From: Hyphomicrobium sp.
GTDB taxonomy: Bacteria; Pseudomonadota; Alphaproteobacteria; Rhizobiales; Hyphomicrobiaceae
Assembly: GCA_002928515.1 (NCBI GenBank)
Contig: PERI01000001.1
Location: 1-64,000 of the forward strand
Direction of reading: 5' to 3'
Length of the DNA stretch: 64,000 nucleotides
Shown here: in pieces, positions 52,458 to 62,623 of the stretch
Layout: every line of letters begins with the position of its first letter
Position numbering within the stretch: position 1 is the stretch's first letter
The notes under the pieces: model-generated
What the model was told of the DNA's origin: nothing
Seen by the model: the letters and a program-made list of their open reading frames with translations, nothing else
Database searches by the model: none
Made by a program: the position numbers and the translations under genes

Positions 52458-54281
52458 TCACGCATCGACGCCGCTGCGGAGTTCTTCGAGTTCCAACCAG
52501 CGCAATTCTGCTGCTTCGAGTTTTTCTTGCGCAGCATTCAATTTCGCCGTCGTCGCGTCGAAGGTCTTGCGATCGCGTGCGAAGAGTTCCGTATCTGCCA
52601 AAATGGAACCCAGCCGTTCGATTTCCGTCTCAAGTTTCTTGATTTCACCCGGCAATGTTTCAAGCGCGTGCTTGTCTTTGAAAGATAGTTTGCGCGTTGT
52701 TGGCGTTGATGCCGAAGCGGTTGGAACGGTATCGGTCACATCACGATTGTCGTCTTCGCTATCGCGATCAGCCGATGCCTTTTTCATGGCGTCGCCTTTG
52801 CGCTGGGTCAGCATATCGGAATAGCCGCCAGCGTATTCTGTCCATTTCCCGTTCGCGTCAGGCGCTAGAACACTTGTCACGACACGATCTAGGAAATCGC
52901 GGTCGTGGCTGACGAGCAAAACCGTGCCTGGATAATCGGCCAACAGCTCTTGCATCAAGTCCAGCGTTTCGAGGTCGAGATCGTTGGTCGGCTCATCGAG
53001 CACGAGCAAGTTCGATGGCTTGGCGAGCGCGCGTGCCAGCATCAAGCGTGCGCGTTCGCCGCCTGACAAAACGCGTAACGGTGTCAGGCGTTGCTCAGGT
53101 TGGAATAAAAAGTCTTTCATGTAGCTGGCGACGTGGCGCGCCTTGCCATTGATGACGACTTGATCGCCACGACCGCCGGTCAATGCCTGCGCGACTGTCC
53201 AATTCGGATCGAGTTCGTCGCGACGTTGATCAAGTGCCACGAGTTCGAGGTTCGTGCCAAGGCGAATGGTGCCGGCGTCAGGCTCTAATGCGCCCGTCAG
53301 TAATTTCAAAATAGTCGTTTTGCCAGCACCATTGGGTCCAACGAGCCCAAGTCGATCGCCGCGCATGACGCGCAATGAGAGATCTTTAACGATGGGTGTT
53401 TCGCCGTAACTTTTCGATACGGCTTTGGTTTCGACAACGAGACGGCCAGACAGCCCGCCTTCGGCGGCATCGAAGCGGACGTTGCCTTGGACGTGGCGTT
53501 GTTCGCGCACGCTTTTGCGCATCGCCTTTAACTCGCGCACGCGACGTACGTTGCGTTTTCGTCGCCCCGTCACGCCGCCGTGCATCCACTGATCTTCGCG
53601 CACGATTTTGCGATCGAGTTTGTGGCGTTCGTTTTCTTCTTCTTCGAGAACCTTGTCGCGCCAATCTTCGAAGGCACCGAAGCCTTCTTCTAAACGGCGG
53701 GCTTTGCCTCGGTCGATCCATACGGTCGAACGCGAAAGCGTTTCGAGAAAACGGCGGTCGTGGCTGATGACGATGATGGCCGAGCGCAGGCCTTTGAGTT
53801 CGCTTTCCAGCCATTCTATGGCGGGAAGATCGAGATGGTTTGTCGGCTCGTCCAGCATCAACACGTCAGGTTTTGCAACGAGAACGCGTGCTAAGGCTGC
53901 GCGGCGCGCTTCGCCGCCCGAAAGAGTGTCCGGCTTTTCGTCGCCGGTCAGGCTAAGTTCTTGAAGGAGATATTGCGCGAGGTAATCGTCGTCTGTGGGC
54001 CCTAGTCCCGCTTCGACGTAGGCGCGCGTCGTCTCATAGCCGGTAAAATCGGCTTCCTGTGGTAGATAGCGAACGGACGCATTGGGATGCGCAAAGCGCG
54101 TGCCTTTATCGGGTTCGACCAATCCAGCGGCAATTTTGAGCAACGTAGATTTGCCTGAGCCGTTCCGGCCGACGAGGCAAATGCGATCACCGGGCGCAAC
54201 CGTCAGTTCGGCACCTTCCAATAACGGCGTGCCGCCGAATGTCAGGTGGATGTCTTTCAGGGTCAGTAAAGGAGGAGCCAT
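52458..54281 (-). CDS. uup: ABC-F ATPase, Uup-type
   Basis: A 607-residue soluble protein with two ABC ATPase domains. First: Walker A VGRNGSGKST and signature LSGGEARRAALARVL. Second: Walker [10 protein letters not shown] and signature LSGGERARLMLARAL, each with Walker B VLMLDEPTNHLD or LVLDEPTNDLD. A C-terminal charged coiled coil (about 545-607) is characteristic of Uup. ABC-F proteins act on ribosomes or, for Uup, in transposon excision control and ribosome assembly. ATG 54281 is set by AGGA seven bases upstream. Confidence 0.94.
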   Translation of the reverse strand: MAPPLLTLKDIHLTFGGTPLLEGAELTVAPGDRICLVGRNGSGKSTLLKIAAGLVEPDKGTRFAHPNASVRYLPQEADFTGYETTRAYVEAGLGPTDDDYLAQYLLQELSLTGDEKPDTLSGGEARRAALARVLVAKPDVLMLDEPTNHLDLPAIEWLESELKGLRSAIIVISHDRRFLETLSRSTVWIDRGKARRLEEGFGAFEDWRDKVLEEEENERHKLDRKIVREDQWMHGGVTGRRKRNVRRVRELKAMRKSVREQRHVQGNVRFDAAEGGLSGRLVVETKAVSKSYGETPIVKDLSLRVMRGDRLGLVGPNGAGKTTILKLLTGALEPDAGTIRLGTNLELVALDQRRDELDPNWTVAQALTGGRGDQVVINGKARHVASYMKDFLFQPEQRLTPLRVLSGGERARLMLARALAKPSNLLVLDEPTNDLDLETLDLMQELLADYPGTVLLVSHDRDFLDRVVTSVLAPDANGKWTEYAGGYSDMLTQRKGDAMKKASADRDSEDDNRDVTDTVPTASASTPTTRKLSFKDKHALETLPGEIKKLETEIERLGSILADTELFARDRKTFDATTAKLNAAQEKLEAAELRWLELEELRSGVDA

Positions 54282-54362
54282 CCGCACGTCCTACCTGCAC
54301 GCAAGCACCTGTTCAATGGCCGCATCGCCGCGCGTGGTGCGTTCATGACAGTGGATTAGCGT

Positions 54363-55460
54363 TTACCTCGTAAATGCGTTGACCCGATCGATCGCATTTT
54401 TGCGAATATTGGCGTAAAACAGGCTATAATCCTGATTATGATAGCTGCCAAAACCCGTCAGTGGATCTTTGAAGTTTTTTCGCTTCAGCCAAGGAATTGA
54501 AATCGCGAGGCGGCCGCGCGTACATCTGGCTCCTGTGACAGCTTTCATGACGCTTGGCAGTGGTTTGCCCAATCCGGCCAAAGGTAGAGCACCTTGGTTG
54601 GCTGATGCGGCTGCTGCTCCATTGCGCTGCCAGTTCAACGGATTGACGCACATCCATGTGTTGTTGCCGACGTTGGTATATTTCCCGTCAGTGAACATCG
54701 CCATGTTTCTGCGACCGAGGGCAAGAATGGTTCGCGCGGATGTCGTGTTCCAATCGACCATACATCCCGTTTGGGTTGCAGAATCGCAAACAGGAAGTCC
54801 GCTATAGTCTTTTGTGTCAGGAATTGCTGCGCCGACAACATAAGCAACGACTAATCTCTTGCTGAGTTCTGGATCGGTCGATATCCGCTGTTGCAACAGG
54901 CGTGAGGCATGTAGCGAGCCTTGGCTGTGGCTTGCGAGTACAAACGGACGACCGTTGTTTTCATTTGCGATGTAATGATCGAAGGCGCGGAGAACGTCCG
55001 AGTATGCGAGATCGAAAGCTTTGTAAGCGTTATCGCCGAGGCTTAAAAATGCACTGAGCGTCGATTGGCGATAGCGTGGCGCATATATGCGGCAGCAGCC
55101 GTTAAAAACGCTGACTTGGTAGCGCAGTACGCCATCTTCGAGTTGCTGGCCGGTGAAGTCGCCTTCGTCGAACTTGGCGTTCCATGTCGTGTTCGTCAGA
55201 TACGTCGTTGGATGAATAAAAAACACATCGGCTTTTGGATTGCGCGCCAATTCACCATTGATGCCACCAGGAATGACATCGGCTTTGCTCGGGCGTCCGG
55301 GCCATACGACCCAGGATTTTTTATCGTTATAATCTGGCGAAGGTGGCGGTGTGTAAGCGTCAAACGGTTTTTCAGGCGGTCGAATTTTCAGTTCTGCGGC
55401 AATCGTAGGTGTCGCTGTTGAAAAGATGAGTGCGGTCGCGAGTATTTGGCAAACTCTCAT
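54363..55460 (-). CDS. DUF3089 exported alpha/beta hydrolase
   Basis: A 365-residue protein with a signal peptide (to about residue 22, TIAA/E) and an alpha/beta hydrolase fold of the DUF3089 family. The nucleophile elbow is ASHSQGSLHA (Ser at about 178), preceded by DVFFIHPTTY and followed by VVAYVVGAAIPDTKDYSGLPVC. An acid and a His (SYHNQDYSLFY) follow. The family is poorly characterised; members are probably periplasmic esterases. ATG 55460 has AAGGAG with good spacing. It is 26 bases downstream of ybdD, so it may belong to the cstA operon. Confidence 0.86.
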   Translation of the reverse strand: MRVCQILATALIFSTATPTIAAELKIRPPEKPFDAYTPPPSPDYNDKKSWVVWPGRPSKADVIPGGINGELARNPKADVFFIHPTTYLTNTTWNAKFDEGDFTGQQLEDGVLRYQVSVFNGCCRIYAPRYRQSTLSAFLSLGDNAYKAFDLAYSDVLRAFDHYIANENNGRPFVLASHSQGSLHASRLLQQRISTDPELSKRLVVAYVVGAAIPDTKDYSGLPVCDSATQTGCMVDWNTTSARTILALGRRNMAMFTDGKYTNVGNNTWMCVNPLNWQRNGAAAASANQGALPLAGLGKPLPSVMKAVTGARCTRGRLAISIPWLKRKNFKDPLTGFGSYHNQDYSLFYANIRKNAIDRVNAFTR

Positions 55461-55485
55461 ACGCATTCTCCTTAAATACAAACGC

Positions 55486-55701
55486 TCAACAGCAACGGCT
55501 AATTTTGCCGCCATTTACGCCATAGCGACTTGCTTGGCGTTCGCGAAAGAATTCTTCATACGACATGATGGTTTCGTTTGGGTGACGCGCTTTGCGATGG
55601 GCGACGTAAGCCTCATAGTCGGGAACGCCAACCATCAGTCTGGCGGTGCGTACCAGTCCGCGACCGAAGTTGGATGCATAAAGTGAAATTTGGTTGCTCA
55701 T
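55486..55701 (-). CDS. YbdD/YjiX family protein
   Basis: A 71-residue protein with the family pattern RTARLMVGVPDYEAYVAHRKARHP ... MSYEEFFRERQASRYG, ending in RCC. YbdD (CstA-associated) is required for pyruvate uptake together with CstA/BtsT in E. coli. Located five bases after cstA, in the typical cstA-ybdD pair. Confidence 0.92.
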   Translation of the reverse strand: MSNQISLYASNFGRGLVRTARLMVGVPDYEAYVAHRKARHPNETIMSYEEFFRERQASRYGVNGGKISRCC

Positions 55702-55706
55702 GTTGA

Positions 55707-57758
55707 TTACTCCGCAGCGACGATGGCGGTTTCCCGCGCGGTGATGTTTGGATTTGCCAAGGCCCGCCAGATTGCTGCGAGAGCAAAACCGGCCATGGTG
55801 AGCACCAAGGTGATGAGCAGTGCGGCCATGGTCGCGTTGACGTAATCGTTGAAGACGATTCGCTGCATATCTTCGATGGTTTTTGCTGGGGCTAATATTT
55901 CGCCCGCAGCCAGCGATGCACCGAATTTTTCTGCGTGCGAGAGGAAGCCAATCGCTGGATTGGTGTGAAAGATTTTTTGCCATCCAGCCGTCAATGTACA
56001 CGTTGCGACCCACAGGGCTGGCACAATCGTCACCCATGCATATTTCTCGCGCTTCATTTTAAAGAGTACGACAGTGCACAGCGTGAGCGCGATGCAGGCG
56101 AGCATTTGATTGGCGATACCAAACAGTGGCCATAGCGTGTTGATGCCGCCGAGCGGATCGACGACGCCTTGATAGAGAAAATATCCCCAGCCGCTGACGG
56201 CTATCGTCGTGGCGATAATGTTCGCGCTCCACGACTTCGTGTCTTTGAAGGATGGGCGATATGTGCCGATTAAATCCTGGATCATGAAGCGCGCAACACG
56301 CGTGCCCGCATCAATCGTCGTCAAAATAAACAGCGCTTCAAACAGAATGGCGAAATGATACCAGAACGCCATCAGCGCTTTGCCGCCAATCGCGCTCGAT
56401 AAAATTTCGGCCATGCCGACGGCGAGGGTCGGTGCGCCGCCGGTGCGCGAGAGGATTGTCGATTCTCCGACATCTTTTGCGGCCTGTGTCAGCATTTCGG
56501 GCGTGACCACAAAGCCCCAATTCGAAATCACTTGGGCGGCCTGCTCGGGCGTGGTGCCGATGATGGCGACGGGGCTGTTCATCGCGAAGTAGATGCCGGG
56601 TTCCAGCGTGCAGGCTGCGATCAACGCCATGATCGCGACGAAGCTTTCCATCAGCATAGCGCCGTAGCCGATGAAGCGCGCGTTGATCTCGTTATCGAGC
56701 ATTTTCGGCGTCGTACCGGATGAGACAAGTGAGTGGAAACCTGAGATGGCTCCGCATGCGATCGTGATAAACAAGAATGGGAACAGCGTGCCGGAGAAAA
56801 CCGGCCCGGTGCCGTCGATGAAGCGCGTCACGGCTGGCATTTTCAGATCGGGGCTGACGAACAAAATGCCGATGGCGAGTCCGAGGATCGTGCCGATTTT
56901 CAAGAAGGTTGAAAGATAATCGCGCGGGGCTAGCAGTATCCAAACAGGTAGGACCGAGGCGATGAAGCCATAAGCGATCAGCATCATCGATAATTGCTCA
57001 CCCGTGAACGTGAACATCGGTCCGAGCACGGGGTCGGCTGCGACGTGTTCGCCGTAAACAATCGACAGCATCAATAGCGCAAAGCCAATCAACGACATTT
57101 CGCCGATACGGCCAGGGCGCAGATAACGCCCGTAAACGCCCATGAAGACCGCAATAGGAATGGTGGCTGCGACCGTGAACGTGCCCCAAGGGCTTTGCTT
57201 CAAGGCTTTGACGACGACGAGTGCGAGCACTGCCAGCAAGATCACCATGATAAGCAACACGCCGATCATGGCGATGGTGCCTGCGACTTGGCCGAGTTCG
57301 GCGCGGATCATGTCGCCCAAAGAGCGGCCGTCGCGACGTGTGGAGGCCCACAGCACAATGAGGTCTTGCACGGCTCCGGCAAACACAACGCCGACGAGCA
57401 GCCAGAGTGTGCCGGGCAGATATCCCATTTGTGCGGCCAACACCGGACCGACCAGCGGGCCTGCGCCAGCAATCGCCGCGAAGTGATGACCGAAGAGGAC
57501 GTTCTTGTTGGTGGGGCAATAGTCGAGACCGTCATTCAAGCGAACGGCCGGGGTTCGGCGATTTGGGTCGAGCCGCAGGACGCGCTCGGCAATGAACAGG
57601 CTATAGAAGCGATAGGCCAGCAGATAGACGCAGACGGCTGCCGAGACGAGCCAGAAGGCGTTGATGGTTTCGCCGCGCGCCAAAGCGATGACGCCGAAAG
57701 AAAATGCTCCAAGGCACGCGACGGCGACCCAAGTCAAATTGGCGCGAAGGTCGGTCAT
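55707..57758 (-). CDS. cstA: Carbon starvation protein CstA family transporter
   Basis: A 683-residue inner-membrane transporter (CstA/BtsT family) with about 16 helices. Typical segments: NKNVLFGHHFAAIAGAGPLVGPVLAAQMGYLPG, WASTRRDGRSLGDMI, SSGTTPKMLDNEINARFIGYGAMLMESFVA and FILTTIDAGTRVARFM. The E. coli proteins take up pyruvate or peptides. Together with ybdD it forms one unit. The 313 bases upstream have no gene. Confidence 0.95.
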   Translation of the reverse strand: MTDLRANLTWVAVACLGAFSFGVIALARGETINAFWLVSAAVCVYLLAYRFYSLFIAERVLRLDPNRRTPAVRLNDGLDYCPTNKNVLFGHHFAAIAGAGPLVGPVLAAQMGYLPGTLWLLVGVVFAGAVQDLIVLWASTRRDGRSLGDMIRAELGQVAGTIAMIGVLLIMVILLAVLALVVVKALKQSPWGTFTVAATIPIAVFMGVYGRYLRPGRIGEMSLIGFALLMLSIVYGEHVAADPVLGPMFTFTGEQLSMMLIAYGFIASVLPVWILLAPRDYLSTFLKIGTILGLAIGILFVSPDLKMPAVTRFIDGTGPVFSGTLFPFLFITIACGAISGFHSLVSSGTTPKMLDNEINARFIGYGAMLMESFVAIMALIAACTLEPGIYFAMNSPVAIIGTTPEQAAQVISNWGFVVTPEMLTQAAKDVGESTILSRTGGAPTLAVGMAEILSSAIGGKALMAFWYHFAILFEALFILTTIDAGTRVARFMIQDLIGTYRPSFKDTKSWSANIIATTIAVSGWGYFLYQGVVDPLGGINTLWPLFGIANQMLACIALTLCTVVLFKMKREKYAWVTIVPALWVATCTLTAGWQKIFHTNPAIGFLSHAEKFGASLAAGEILAPAKTIEDMQRIVFNDYVNATMAALLITLVLTMAGFALAAIWRALANPNITARETAIVAAE

Positions 57759-58071
57759 GCGGCGTTCCCCTGGTGGCGTTTTATCAAGGCGCTGGTTTTA
57801 ATTGCTTACGGCGGCGAACCCTACACCAGTTTTCGCAACGCGGTCAGCAACGAAGTCCGTTCGACATGCGAAATGTAAACTGGGGGCACATCAGTGCGTC
57901 AACGCGCTTGAGGCGTGCGCACGGCAGGTCATACAAGTTTGAGGTTTACTATTGTCGGGGTTGCCCGATTACCAGTTTCTGGCCCACAACAGACGTTCGG
58001 TTCAGAATACTGTGCTTCTGTTTGGTAGCTGACCAGCAGGCGCTTCTTACGTGAAGAATACTGGGGCGAAT
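57759..58071. other. Intergenic region upstream of cstA
   Basis: 313 bases between cstA and the PD-(D/E)XK-like gene, both minus-strand. It should hold the cstA promoter. No gene, strong hairpin or regulator site was recognised. Confidence 0.4.
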
Positions 58072-59100
58072 CTATGTTTGGCGAGAGATAAGCCTCAGCA
58101 AATGTTGAACTATGGTTATGGGGCGCCTTCCCCATTCGCGCGCCGTCAGTGGAGTCATCTCCGAGAATGCGTCTAACGAACGGCCACTCATATTGGGCAC
58201 GAAGGCTTTGCCCGACACGATCTCAATTGCGTGATCAAGAGCCTTCTTTGATGTGCGCTCCGCGAAAGGCACGACAAATTCGGAAATGTATCTTTCGAAG
58301 AAATCTTTGTGGACTACGTCGATAGCGAAGAATTGACTTCTATCAGTCCAATTGCTTGCCTCTACCGCTTCACTGCGGACTAATCGGAGCCAAGGGTCAT
58401 AAATCAAGTTCTGCGTCGTGTCCGTCACCTCGACTGCAATCATCGGTGCGTCAATCACCGCGACGGCTAGAACCAAATGCATGTCATGGTAGTAAGCTGT
58501 CGAAGGAGGTGCTTCTTGGTTCTGGAAGTGCTTCATGGCCTTCACCAGAGGAAGCACCAACCCATTAAATATTTCGGCCCCTGAAACTTCAAGCTCCTTT
58601 CCTTTTCGCATGCATTTTGACAGTGACATGCAGTGCTTCGGACCACCCTTAACAAACGGATCCTGAGGTATCCCTAGAGCCTCTTGGACGCTGCATGTCC
58701 AGGTCGAAGGATTGTCGTTGGTCATCGCCGTAATCGTGTCCCCAAACAAACCTGCTAGGGTAGGAAATTTGGGCATCCAAATTTGATCGGAAGCTAAAAA
58801 AAAGACGTAGTGCAGGTCTGACTGCTTACATTCGATTAGCAAATCGAGTGTGGGGCGAATTCGCGAAGATAAGGTGGGATCGTAGAAACGTCGCTCCGCT
58901 TGGATATCGAGTGTACGGAGTTCTTTGGTGTCCGCATCGATAAAACTCCATTCCTCGCGGACGTGGAAAGTACGCTTTAATGTTTGTGCAATCAGTGTTT
59001 GAAGCGGAAAGCCTGATCGACGCACCGCATCCTCAACCAGCGCATCGGTAAGTCCCGCTCCGATGGCGTTGCCAGGAGGATTTCTATCAGCAGTTCGCAT
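58072..59100 (-). CDS. Orphan protein with PD-(D/E)XK nuclease-like motif
   Basis: A 342-residue soluble protein with no recognised family name. Residues 45-95 have the arrangement of PD-(D/E)XK nucleases: a Glu in VREEWSFIDADTKEL, Asp65 in RTLDIQAERRF, and Glu90-Cys-Lys92 in LLIECKQS after a loop. This LDI...IECK pattern is common in restriction-like enzymes. The rest is unannotated. It sits alone between cstA and tRNA-Ala, and codon use looks AT-richer than its neighbours. ATG 59100 is chosen; a GTG at 59178 is in frame with an overlapping AGGGAG, so the start is uncertain. Confidence 0.6.
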   Translation of the reverse strand: MRTADRNPPGNAIGAGLTDALVEDAVRRSGFPLQTLIAQTLKRTFHVREEWSFIDADTKELRTLDIQAERRFYDPTLSSRIRPTLDLLIECKQSDLHYVFFLASDQIWMPKFPTLAGLFGDTITAMTNDNPSTWTCSVQEALGIPQDPFVKGGPKHCMSLSKCMRKGKELEVSGAEIFNGLVLPLVKAMKHFQNQEAPPSTAYYHDMHLVLAVAVIDAPMIAVEVTDTTQNLIYDPWLRLVRSEAVEASNWTDRSQFFAIDVVHKDFFERYISEFVVPFAERTSKKALDHAIEIVSGKAFVPNMSGRSLDAFSEMTPLTAREWGRRPITIVQHLLRLISRQT

Positions 59101-59349
59101 ACGTGCTCGAGCTCTTTCAACTCTCCCGGTTGAGCACAGCCAATTGTCGCGAGCCAGGATCGCGAAAATTCTATGCACTCCCTACCAGCATCCTAGACGT
59201 CAACTTTCGGCTGATCGCTATAATTCCGCTTGCGCAGCTAAATGTATGCTCATTGGCAAGCCCGTGTACCGCTAAAAAAATCTCTCAGCTTCCGCCCAAT
59301 AGACGGAACCTGTTGTTTCATTTCGATAGGGAAGTTTTTTTGATAGTCT

Positions 59350-59425
<76 letters not shown>

Positions 59426-59552
59426 TAACCAATGTAGCGCGCCAAGCCTGGGTGGTCGGTCGCGTGTGTGGCGTGATTAAGTCGTTCACGCCGAAACATC
59501 AAGGTCGTTTTGGCGGCGAAGTTCGCCGCCAGTCCTAACGGATCGTCAAATC

Positions 59553-59921
59553 CTATGGTTCTTCGTCGCCTTCGGTCACGCCGCCGATGATCGTCGAGAC
59601 GCTGCCCTCTTCCTCTTCTTCCTCAAGGAAGGTTTCGTCGTCATCGCCGCCAGCTTCTGCGGTTTCGACATCGGCGAGCGCTTCTTCGCCCTCGACCGCT
59701 GGCAATTCGCCTTCGGCGTCGTCAGCCACAACAATTTTCTTCGGCTTTCTCAGCGCTGCTTTTTCTTCTGCTTGCAGAGCTGCCAGTGCTGCTGGAGACG
59801 ACGCGATGACATATTTCGCGCCGCAATGCGGGCAAAGGATAGGTGTGCGTTCCAGATCGTAGAAGCGCTCGTCGCAGCTTTGACAGGAGCGCTTCATGCC
59901 GCGCGCTTGCTTGGTCGCCAT
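59553..59921 (-). CDS. TIGR02300 family (FYDLN acid-tail) protein
   Basis: 122 residues. The N-terminus carries a zinc-ribbon-like pattern (CQSCDERFYDLERTPILCPHCGAKY) with FYDL, the hallmark of the TIGR02300 family. The remainder is strongly acidic (EEEEEEG near the end). The family is alphaproteobacterial and its function is unknown; divergent placement next to aroA is conserved. Start ATG 59921. Confidence 0.92.
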   Translation of the reverse strand: MATKQARGMKRSCQSCDERFYDLERTPILCPHCGAKYVIASSPAALAALQAEEKAALRKPKKIVVADDAEGELPAVEGEEALADVETAEAGGDDDETFLEEEEEEGSVSTIIGGVTEGDEEP

Positions 59922-60134
59922 GGGTGGCCTCGATAGGGTTTAAATAGAAGATCGTCCCTCTGCCATAGGCGAGGTATCGTGTCAAAACTAATCGGCCCAC
60001 ATTCGATGGCCTGCGGCAAGGGTGACCGGGATCACCCCGTTTGGCGGCGTTGACAGGTCGGTTCAAGTGCGGGCCTGTGGTGGTTTGGTGTGTCGCGGGC
60101 TAGAGCAGTCGCCACCTGCTGGCCTGTTTGCTAA

Positions 60135-61529
<1,395 letters not shown>

Positions 61530-61540
61530 GACTAGAGACC

Positions 61541-62563
61541 ATGGGGAATTTCGTGACCTTCGCAGAATGCGTGAATAGTCCGAGTTCAGCGTGCCTGACG
61601 TCGCCTGGGTTTTTGTTTCCGTTCGTCATGTTTGCGATGTTGGTTGCGGTTGGTGCATTTTCGGTGCGCCAAGATCGGACGCGATATCGACGCTTGGTGA
61701 AGACGGGTTTGTGGGCTGCATTCGGCGTTTTGTTCGCGAGCCTTTTGGCGATTGGGTACTTCTTTGTTTTTGATCCGGATGCTGCGCTGGGCGTTGACGG
61801 ATCCGCGCTGTCGCAAACCCTATGGCTTGTCGCCATTTCAGCGTTCGGCGGTGCGGTCGCGCTATTAATTGGTATATTGGGCTTTGCCCTCGGTGGCCGT
61901 GTATCTCAAATTTTCATGTCACAAGATGCTGCTTTGGTCATCGCGATCGACGGACCGGCAGCGTCGGGCAAAGGTACGCTTGCCAAGCGCATTGCGGCTC
62001 ACTTCGATTTGCCGTGTCTCGATACCGGGTTGTTGTATCGCGCCGTTGCGCGCGATGTCATGGCACTGGGTGGCAATCTCGAAGATGCCAAGACGGCCTG
62101 TGATGCTGCGCGACTATTGGATGCGACGACGCTAGATGATCCGAGTTTGCGTGGTCCGGCTGCCGGTGATGCTGCATCAATTGTAGCCCGCATCCCTGCG
62201 GTTCGCGCTGCCCTGCTGGATTATCAACGCGCCTTCGCTCAACAGCCACGCGGGGCCGTGCTGGATGGCCGCGACATTGGCACGGTCGTTTGCCCCGATG
62301 CTCGCGTGAAAATTTTTGTTACGGCAACAGCAGAAGAGCGCGCGCGACGGCGACATCTGGAGCATGTGGGTCGGGGCGAGACGATCAGTTATGACGAGGT
62401 TCTGGCTGATATTCGCCGCCGCGATGCACGCGATAGCGGTCGAGATATTGCGCCGATGGGAGCCGCTGCCGACGCCATCGTGCTGGATACAACCCATTTA
62501 AATGCAGAACAGGCCTTCGAGGCTGCTTTAGCGATGGTGTTGCAGCGAACGGCCAAATCGTAA
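61541..62563 (+). CDS. cmk: Cytidylate kinase fused to an N-terminal membrane domain
   Basis: A 340-residue protein. Residues 126-340 form a complete CMP kinase (P-loop [35 protein letters not shown]), which phosphorylates CMP and dCMP. Residues 1-125 contain three predicted transmembrane helices (about 24-42, 56-78, 94-119), normally absent from Cmk. The frame is continuous and the internal ATG 61916, where an ordinary Cmk would start, has no ribosome site. It starts 11 bases after aroA, in the usual aroA-cmk order. The alternative is a separate small membrane protein whose stop has been lost. Confidence 0.9.
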   Translation: MGNFVTFAECVNSPSSACLTSPGFLFPFVMFAMLVAVGAFSVRQDRTRYRRLVKTGLWAAFGVLFASLLAIGYFFVFDPDAALGVDGSALSQTLWLVAISAFGGAVALLIGILGFALGGRVSQIFMSQDAALVIAIDGPAASGKGTLAKRIAAHFDLPCLDTGLLYRAVARDVMALGGNLEDAKTACDAARLLDATTLDDPSLRGPAAGDAASIVARIPAVRAALLDYQRAFAQQPRGAVLDGRDIGTVVCPDARVKIFVTATAEERARRRHLEHVGRGETISYDEVLADIRRRDARDSGRDIAPMGAAADAIVLDTTHLNAEQAFEAALAMVLQRTAKS

Positions 62564-62623
62564 AGCCTGTCGCGAGATATTCTGTTTCTGCCGCTACGCT
62601 TTGATTTCTACGTGAGTGGCCAA

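Noticed and set aside
59511-59531. Perfect TGGCGGCGAA/TTCGCCGCCA palindrome after the TIGR02300 gene
   Set aside because: It leaves almost no loop and has no T-run on either strand; I could not assign it as a terminator.
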